Positions 58,722 through 64,000 of a stretch of DNA of 64,000 nt are shown one piece after another. A program made the position numbers and the translations under genes. Numbering within the stretch: position 1 is the stretch's first letter; the number at the start of each line of letters is the position of its first letter. Origin of the DNA: Christensenella massiliensis (GTDB lineage Bacteria > Bacillota > Clostridia > Christensenellales > Christensenellaceae); assembly GCA_900155415.1 (NCBI GenBank), contig LT700187.1:1612001-1676000 (forward strand), in the 5' to 3' direction. The notes below the pieces were generated by a model. The model worked only from the letters and a program-made list of their open reading frames with translations. It was not told where the DNA came from and searched no databases.

Positions 58722-59798
58722 ATGAGCCATTCAAAAGCGGTCAAAGTGCTGCTGGGAACTTTGGCAGGCCTTATTGCCGCTGCAATATTGCTTGCCTGTC
58801 AAATAGCGGGAGTGTGGCAGGCGCTGCGTGCGGACCCTGCGTCGGTCTTTGTGTCACAATACATTGGGAACGGCGAAACCGGCGAAAGGCCAGCATTTGG
58901 AGACAGCTTGGGCGCGCAGACTGTGACGTATAACGGAGCGGAATACCGTAAAAAACAAAATGTGGTCACAGTATTGCTCATGGGGATAGACTGGGACGGC
59001 TCGGAGCAGCGGGCGGACGAGGGCAAGCGCAGCGATATGACGATGCTTTGTGCCGTGGAACTGGACAGCGGGAAAGTAGCCTTATATTCGCTGCCCCGTG
59101 ATACCCGCACGAACGTTTATAAAGTAAGCGGAGAAACGGGCGAGGCAGAGGGAAAAGCCTATGAGACCAAGCTGTGCCACGCCTATCAAATGGGCTATAT
59201 CGCAGCCGGAGACGAGGCAGGCGCAAGAAATCAAATGCTTGCGGTCAGGGAGCTGATCGAATGCGGCGGACAGCTCAATATTCCGGTAGAATATTATGTG
59301 TCGATAGACCTTGAGCATCTTCCTCAGCTTGCAGAAGCACTGGGCGGCGTTGAGGTCACGCTGGAGCAGGATATGAAGGGCGTGGGAGAGGAGGGAGAGA
59401 CCGTCGTTTTGAATGAAGAGACGACGCGCCTCTATCTCCAAAACCGCAAGGGCGTAGCAGACGGAGAAATGGACCGGCAGAGGCATCAACAGCAGTTTAT
59501 GAAATCCTTTATCGGCTCTGTGAAAAAAATGGGCGCTGCGCAGGCGGCGACGCGGCTTTTTCCACAGCTTTCCGGCAAGGTCATACAGACGGACCTGAAG
59601 CTCGAACAAATACTTGCGCTGGCAGACGTGATAGACAGCGTAGAGAACGTAGACGATATCGCATTAGAGACGTTTCCGGGCCCGGAAGACTGGGAAACGC
59701 TGCACGATCCTCTGCTCGGGAAGAACACGGATTATTTCATGATGGATCGTGATATTTTGATGGAGGAAATGCTGCGGCTCTACTATGACAAAAAATAA
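58722..59798 (+). CDS. LytR-CpsA-Psr family protein
   Basis: 358 residues after AGGGAGGG. N-in signal anchor (LGTLAGLIAAAILLACQIAG), then the LCP domain: VLLMGIDWDG, GKRSDMTMLCAVELDSGKVA, LYSLPRDTRTNV and the later NRKGVADGEMDRQRHQQQF, where Asp/Arg residues bind polyprenyl pyrophosphate and Mg2+. LCP enzymes transfer wall polymers from lipid carriers to peptidoglycan. A TATAAT at 58685 is a possible -10. Confidence 0.92.
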   Translation: MSHSKAVKVLLGTLAGLIAAAILLACQIAGVWQALRADPASVFVSQYIGNGETGERPAFGDSLGAQTVTYNGAEYRKKQNVVTVLLMGIDWDGSEQRADEGKRSDMTMLCAVELDSGKVALYSLPRDTRTNVYKVSGETGEAEGKAYETKLCHAYQMGYIAAGDEAGARNQMLAVRELIECGGQLNIPVEYYVSIDLEHLPQLAEALGGVEVTLEQDMKGVGEEGETVVLNEETTRLYLQNRKGVADGEMDRQRHQQQFMKSFIGSVKKMGAAQAATRLFPQLSGKVIQTDLKLEQILALADVIDSVENVDDIALETFPGPEDWETLHDPLLGKNTDYFMMDRDILMEEMLRLYYDKK

Positions 59799-59804
59799 AA
59801 ATGA

Positions 59805-59845
59805 GCAGAGCAAAAAGACGCCGTACCGGCGTCTTTTTGCTCTGC
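59805..59845 (+). terminator. Long terminator between the LCP gene and uvrB
   Basis: A perfect 19-bp stem with loop TAC (GCAGAGCAAAAAGACGCCG at 59805-59823 pairing with 59827-59845). The arms carry A5 and T5 tracts, so it can stop transcription in either direction. Confidence 0.88.
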
Positions 59846-59926
59846 AGGATATAGATTAAAAATCGTATTTCCAGTGTAAAATGTGGTATAATATAGGGTA
59901 ATCGTTTTTTAGACAATGGAGGTACT

Positions 59927-61885
59927 ATGGAGCGTTTTGAACTGCATTCCCGCTACGCGCCGGCAGGCGACCAACCGAAAGCGATCGACGAATTGGTGCG
60001 GGGGATCGAAGAAAAGAAAGAGGCGCAGGTTCTTCTCGGCGTTACGGGAAGCGGAAAGACGTTCACGATGGCGAACGTGATCGCGCGTACACAGCGGCCG
60101 GCGCTGATCCTCGCGCACAATAAAACGCTGGCGGCGCAGCTATGCAGTGAATTCAAAGAATTTTTTCCCAACAATGCCGTGGAATTTTTCGTGTCCTACT
60201 ACGATTATTATCAGCCGGAGGCCTATATTCCCGGCCGGGACCTCTATATCGAAAAAGACGCCAGCATCAACGATGAGATCGATAAAATGCGCCATTCCGC
60301 CACTTCATCGCTTCTCGAACGGCGGGATGTGATCGTTGTGGCAAGCGTGTCGTGCATCTATTCGATTGGCGCGCCCGAAGATTACGGAAAGCTTGCCGTC
60401 GCCCTGCGGGAGGGAATGGAATATCCGCGGGAGGAGCTTCTTGAAAAGCTGGTGTCTATCAATTATACGAGAAACGATACGGATATGTCGCGCGGGACGT
60501 TCCGGGTACGCGGAGAGATCGTAGAGATATTTCCGGCCGGGCAGAGCGAGAAAGCTGTCCGCGTGGAATATTTCGGAGACGAGATAGAACAGCTCTCCGA
60601 GATCGACGCGCTTACCGGCAGAAAGTTGAGTATTTTGAAATACACCATCATTTTCCCGGCATCCCACTATGCCATGGACCATGAAAAGGTGCTTGCACAC
60701 CTGCCGGATATCAGAAAAGACCTCGCGGCTCAGGTCGAACTGTTCAAGGAGCAGGGCAAGCTGCTTGAAGCGGAACGCATCCAACAGCGCACCCTGTATG
60801 ATATCGAGATGCTCAAAGAGCTGGGTTATTGCTCGGGCATCGAGAATTATTCGCGCTATTTCGACGGGAGGTTGCCCGGGCAGCCGCCCTATACGCTGAT
60901 GGATTATTTCCCGGATGACTATTTATTATTCGTGGACGAATCCCATGTGACGCTGCCGCAGGTGCGGGCGATGTATAACGGAGACCGTGCGCGTAAGCAG
61001 ATGCTGGTAGATTACGGCTTCCGGCTGCCATCGGCGTTCGATAACCGTCCGCTGCGGTTTGAAGAATTCAATGAAAGGGTGCATCAGGCAGTATACGTTT
61101 CCGCGACCCCGGCGGAATACGAACGGGAGCGGGCCGGAGGAAGCGTAGTAGAGCAGATCGTCCGTCCGACGGGGCTTCTCGACCCGGCGATCGAGATACG
61201 CAAAACGGAAGGACAGCTTGACGATCTGCTTGGGGAGATCGGAGATATCGCCGCGCGCGGGCGGCGCGTGCTTGTGACGACGCTCACCAAACGGCTTGCG
61301 GAGCGCCTGACAGAGTATTATACGGAAATGGGTATCCGCGTGAAATATATGCACTCGGATATCGACACATTAGAGCGGATAGAGATCGTGCGCGGCCTGC
61401 GCCTTGGGGAGTTCGATGTTTTGGTGGGCATCAATCTGCTGCGCGAAGGACTTGATATCCCGGAGGTGGAGCTCGTCGCAATACTTGACGCCGACAAAGA
61501 GGGGTTCCTGCGGAACGAGACTTCGCTGATCCAGACCATCGGCCGCGCTGCGCGGAACGCGGAGGGGCGCGTGATTTTATATGCAGATACCATCACGCGG
61601 TCGATCAAGGCCGCCGTAACGGAAACAGAACGCCGCCGCGCGCTCCAGAAAAAATATAATGAGCAGCATGGTATCACGCCGACGACGATATCAAAAGAAG
61701 TGAGCGAGGCGCTGGCCATCTCGCAGAAAGCGGAGCCGGAGGATATCGCGAAGCTGCCGAAGGAAGAACGGGAAATGCGCATCGACCTGCTGACACAGCA
61801 GATGAAAGAGGCGGCGGCAGAGCTTGAATTCGAGGCGGCGGCCAAGCTGCGGGATATGATAGAGGAATTGAAGAATAACGCATAA
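59927..61885 (+). CDS. uvrB: Excinuclease ABC subunit B
   Basis: 652 residues, full length, with GGAGGTACT before the ATG. Walker A GVTGSGKT (38-45), the DNA-gripping hairpin [16 protein letters not shown]-type motif [17 protein letters not shown] and the QTIGRAARN arginine motif. The C-terminal UVR domain ([20 protein letters not shown]) contacts UvrC. It verifies lesions handed over by UvrA. A TATAAT at about 59888 is the likely -10; no LexA box was seen. Confidence 0.98.
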   Translation: MERFELHSRYAPAGDQPKAIDELVRGIEEKKEAQVLLGVTGSGKTFTMANVIARTQRPALILAHNKTLAAQLCSEFKEFFPNNAVEFFVSYYDYYQPEAYIPGRDLYIEKDASINDEIDKMRHSATSSLLERRDVIVVASVSCIYSIGAPEDYGKLAVALREGMEYPREELLEKLVSINYTRNDTDMSRGTFRVRGEIVEIFPAGQSEKAVRVEYFGDEIEQLSEIDALTGRKLSILKYTIIFPASHYAMDHEKVLAHLPDIRKDLAAQVELFKEQGKLLEAERIQQRTLYDIEMLKELGYCSGIENYSRYFDGRLPGQPPYTLMDYFPDDYLLFVDESHVTLPQVRAMYNGDRARKQMLVDYGFRLPSAFDNRPLRFEEFNERVHQAVYVSATPAEYERERAGGSVVEQIVRPTGLLDPAIEIRKTEGQLDDLLGEIGDIAARGRRVLVTTLTKRLAERLTEYYTEMGIRVKYMHSDIDTLERIEIVRGLRLGEFDVLVGINLLREGLDIPEVELVAILDADKEGFLRNETSLIQTIGRAARNAEGRVILYADTITRSIKAAVTETERRRALQKKYNEQHGITPTTISKEVSEALAISQKAEPEDIAKLPKEEREMRIDLLTQQMKEAAAELEFEAAAKLRDMIEELKNNA

Positions 61886-61962
61886 ATCAAGAGCAAAACG
61901 GAGCGCGGCCAAGGCGCCGGCGTATCCGCCCGATAGATTTGAAGGAATATTTTGGAGGAAAA

Positions 61963-64000
61963 ATGGACTATTTACGCATCAAAGGCGCACGTGAGCATAA
62001 TCTGAAAAACATTGATATCACGCTTCCGCGCGACAAATTTATTGTCATCACAGGGCTTTCGGGCAGCGGAAAATCGTCGCTCGCGTTCGATACGATCTAT
62101 GCCGAGGGCCAGCGGAGGTATGTGGAGTCGCTGTCCGCGTATGCGCGGCAGTTTTTAGGGCAGATGGAAAAGCCGGACGTAGACCTCATCGAGGGGCTTT
62201 CCCCCGCGATCTCTATTGACCAAAAGACGACGGCGCGCAATCCGCGTTCCACGGTGGGAACGGTAACGGAGATACACGATTATTTAAGATTGCTCTATGC
62301 CCGGGCGGGGGATGTATACTGCACGAAATGCGGAAAAAAGATCTCACGGCAGACTGTGGACCAAATGGTGGATCAGGTCATGAAGAACCCGGAGGGAACG
62401 AAGCTGATGATACTCGCCCCTGTGATCCGCGCCAAAAAGGGCGAGCATAAAAAAATATTGGAAAACCTTGCGAAAGAGGGATATGTACGTGCCGTAGTGG
62501 ACGGAGAAACACGGGAGCTTGACGAGGAGATCAAGCTGGAAAAACAGAAAAAGCATTCGATTGCCGCCGTGGTGGACCGCATCATCGTAAAGCCTGAGAG
62601 TGCAAAGCGTGCGGCGGATTCCATCGAAACGGCGCTGCGCATGGCGGGCGGGCTCGTTGTTATCCGCGATATGGCAACGGGCGAAGAAACGCTGATGAAT
62701 GAAAACTTTGCGTGTGCGGACTGCGGTGTGAGCATCGAGGAGTTAACGCCGCGCATGTTCTCTTTCAACAGTCCGTTCGGCGCGTGCCCGGAATGTACGG
62801 GGCTCGGGATGCTGCTGAAGATCGACCCCGATCTCATCGTTCCGGACAAGACCAAAACGCTGCGAGAAGGGGCGGTCAAGGCCTCCGGCTGGAATTTTGG
62901 AACAGTGGGAACGATTGCGAAAAATTATCTCGACGCGATGATGAAGCGTTACGGCTTTGATATGGATACGCCCTACGAAGAATTGTCCGAAGAAGTAAAA
63001 CACGCCCTGCTCTATGGCACAGACGGCGAAAAGCTGCGCGTGGAATATGACGGCATGGGCGGAGCAGGCTATTATAATGCCGCATTTGAGGGCATCATTC
63101 CTAATCTGGAGCGGCGGTATGCGGAGACGACGTCCGAATATATGAAGGGCGAGATTGAAAGCTATATGGTGGAAACGCCGTGCCCCGTATGCCATGGGCA
63201 GCGCTATAAGCCGGAAACGCTCGCCGTAAAGATCGGCGATAAAAATATTGCGGAGCTGTCGGATATGTCGATTCGCGCGGCGCGGGAGTATGTAAATACG
63301 GTCCAGCTCAGCAGCAAGCAAAAAATGATCGCGGAGCGCGTCCTAAAGGAGCTCAACGCCCGGTTCGACTTCCTAATCAACGTGGGGCTCGATTACCTCA
63401 CGCTTTCGCGCGCGGCGGGTACGCTTTCGGGCGGGGAAGCCCAGCGCATTCGCCTTGCGACGCAGATCGGGAGCGGGCTGATGGGCGTGCTGTATATCCT
63501 CGATGAGCCGAGCATCGGCCTGCATCAAAAGGATAACGATAAGCTCCTTGCGACGCTGAAGGGCCTGCGTGACCTCGGAAATACGCTCATCGTGGTGGAA
63601 CATGACGAGGAAACGATGCTGAATGCCGATTATATCGTAGATATCGGACCGGGAGCGGGCGCGCACGGCGGAGAAGTCGTTGCAGAGGGAACTCCGAAAC
63701 AGATCATGGCCAATAAAAAAAGCATTACGGGGCAATATCTTTCCGGCAAAAAGCTGATCCGCATCCCGGCGAAGCTGCGCGAGCCTAAGCAGTGGATCAC
63801 GGTGCGAGGCGCGCGGGAGAACAATCTGCAGAATATAGACGTTTCTTTCCCAACTGGCGTTATCACGGCGGTGACGGGCGTTTCGGGCAGCGGAAAATCG
63901 TCGCTCGTGAACCATATCCTCAAAAAAGCGGCGATGCAGAAATTTTATCACTCAAAAGACAGGCCGGGCAGGCACGACCGCATCGACGGCCTCGAATATG
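61963..64000 (+). CDS. uvrA: Excinuclease ABC subunit A (3' end outside window)
   Basis: ATG 61963 after TTGGAGGAA; 679 codons are visible and the frame is open at the window end. First P-loop GLSGSGKSS (31-39), zinc-finger cysteines CTKCGKK and CADCG...CPECTG, first signature [29 protein letters not shown], and the second P-loop GVSGSGKSS near the end. About 260 residues, with the second ABC signature, are missing. It is 77 nt after uvrB and probably co-transcribed. Confidence 0.97.
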   Translation, partial: MDYLRIKGAREHNLKNIDITLPRDKFIVITGLSGSGKSSLAFDTIYAEGQRRYVESLSAYARQFLGQMEKPDVDLIEGLSPAISIDQKTTARNPRSTVGTVTEIHDYLRLLYARAGDVYCTKCGKKISRQTVDQMVDQVMKNPEGTKLMILAPVIRAKKGEHKKILENLAKEGYVRAVVDGETRELDEEIKLEKQKKHSIAAVVDRIIVKPESAKRAADSIETALRMAGGLVVIRDMATGEETLMNENFACADCGVSIEELTPRMFSFNSPFGACPECTGLGMLLKIDPDLIVPDKTKTLREGAVKASGWNFGTVGTIAKNYLDAMMKRYGFDMDTPYEELSEEVKHALLYGTDGEKLRVEYDGMGGAGYYNAAFEGIIPNLERRYAETTSEYMKGEIESYMVETPCPVCHGQRYKPETLAVKIGDKNIAELSDMSIRAAREYVNTVQLSSKQKMIAERVLKELNARFDFLINVGLDYLTLSRAAGTLSGGEAQRIRLATQIGSGLMGVLYILDEPSIGLHQKDNDKLLATLKGLRDLGNTLIVVEHDEETMLNADYIVDIGPGAGAHGGEVVAEGTPKQIMANKKSITGQYLSGKKLIRIPAKLREPKQWITVRGARENNLQNIDVSFPTGVITAVTGVSGSGKSSLVNHILKKAAMQKFYHSKDRPGRHDRIDGLEY

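Overview
The window is from a low-to-mid GC Gram-positive bacterium (Bacillota, most likely Clostridia). Evidence for this: Firmicute-type ribosome binding sites, many intrinsic terminators, a secE-nusG-rplKA block, an archaeal-type short prolyl-tRNA synthetase, a LytR-CpsA-Psr protein, lipoproteins with lipoboxes and a surface protein with a sortase-like tail. A Christensenella-like gut anaerobe would fit, but the family is a guess.

Bases 1 to about 27150 are most of a tailed (siphovirus, HK97-type) prophage whose left end lies outside the window. From the left: small early genes in an ATGA-overlapping chain; a RinA/ArpU-like late activator (2514-2957); a late promoter followed by about 400 nt of highly structured non-coding sequence; an HNH endonuclease, a possible cos region, small (P27) and large terminase, portal, prohead protease and major capsid protein; head-tail joining genes and the tail tube; a two-gene cargo (moron) cassette between RNA structures; the gpG/gpGT chaperone pair with a clear -1 slippery site; tape measure, Dit, a collagen-like tail protein and a knob-domain receptor-binding protein; then endolysin and holin. 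A leftward ImmR/ImmA repressor-protease pair follows. The right flank is a rightward small-gene operon under a palindromic operator (micro-proteins, a ribbon-helix-helix regulator) that ends in an IS30-like DDE transposase. No tyrosine or serine integrase is visible.

The host chromosome resumes at the strong promoter of rpmG-secE-nusG-rplK-rplA (27188-29638); rplJ and rplL do not follow. Next come leftward genes: a DUF4173 membrane protein, an HTH/DUF2975 pair, a small membrane protein and a GNAT acetyltransferase. The arginine cluster argC-argB-argD-carB is also leftward, with tandem ARG boxes on its promoter and no argJ or carA. Divergent from it is a cobalamin riboswitch controlling a btuF-btuC-btuD-type ABC importer.

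From 43 kb rightward there is a large surface protein whose papain-like protease halves are in swapped order, then proS, a flavodoxin, a nitroreductase, a TetR regulator divergent from an MMPL exporter plus a YhgE-like heptad protein, tRNA-Ala(GGC), an ABC transporter with a very long coiled-coil FtsX permease, an LCP protein, uvrB and the start of uvrA (cut by the window end).

The strongest candidates for something undescribed are the permuted cysteine protease (43193-46414), the structured RNA upstream of the phage packaging genes (about 3000-3396), and the micro-protein/RHH/IS30-like module at the phage right end (25538-27129).
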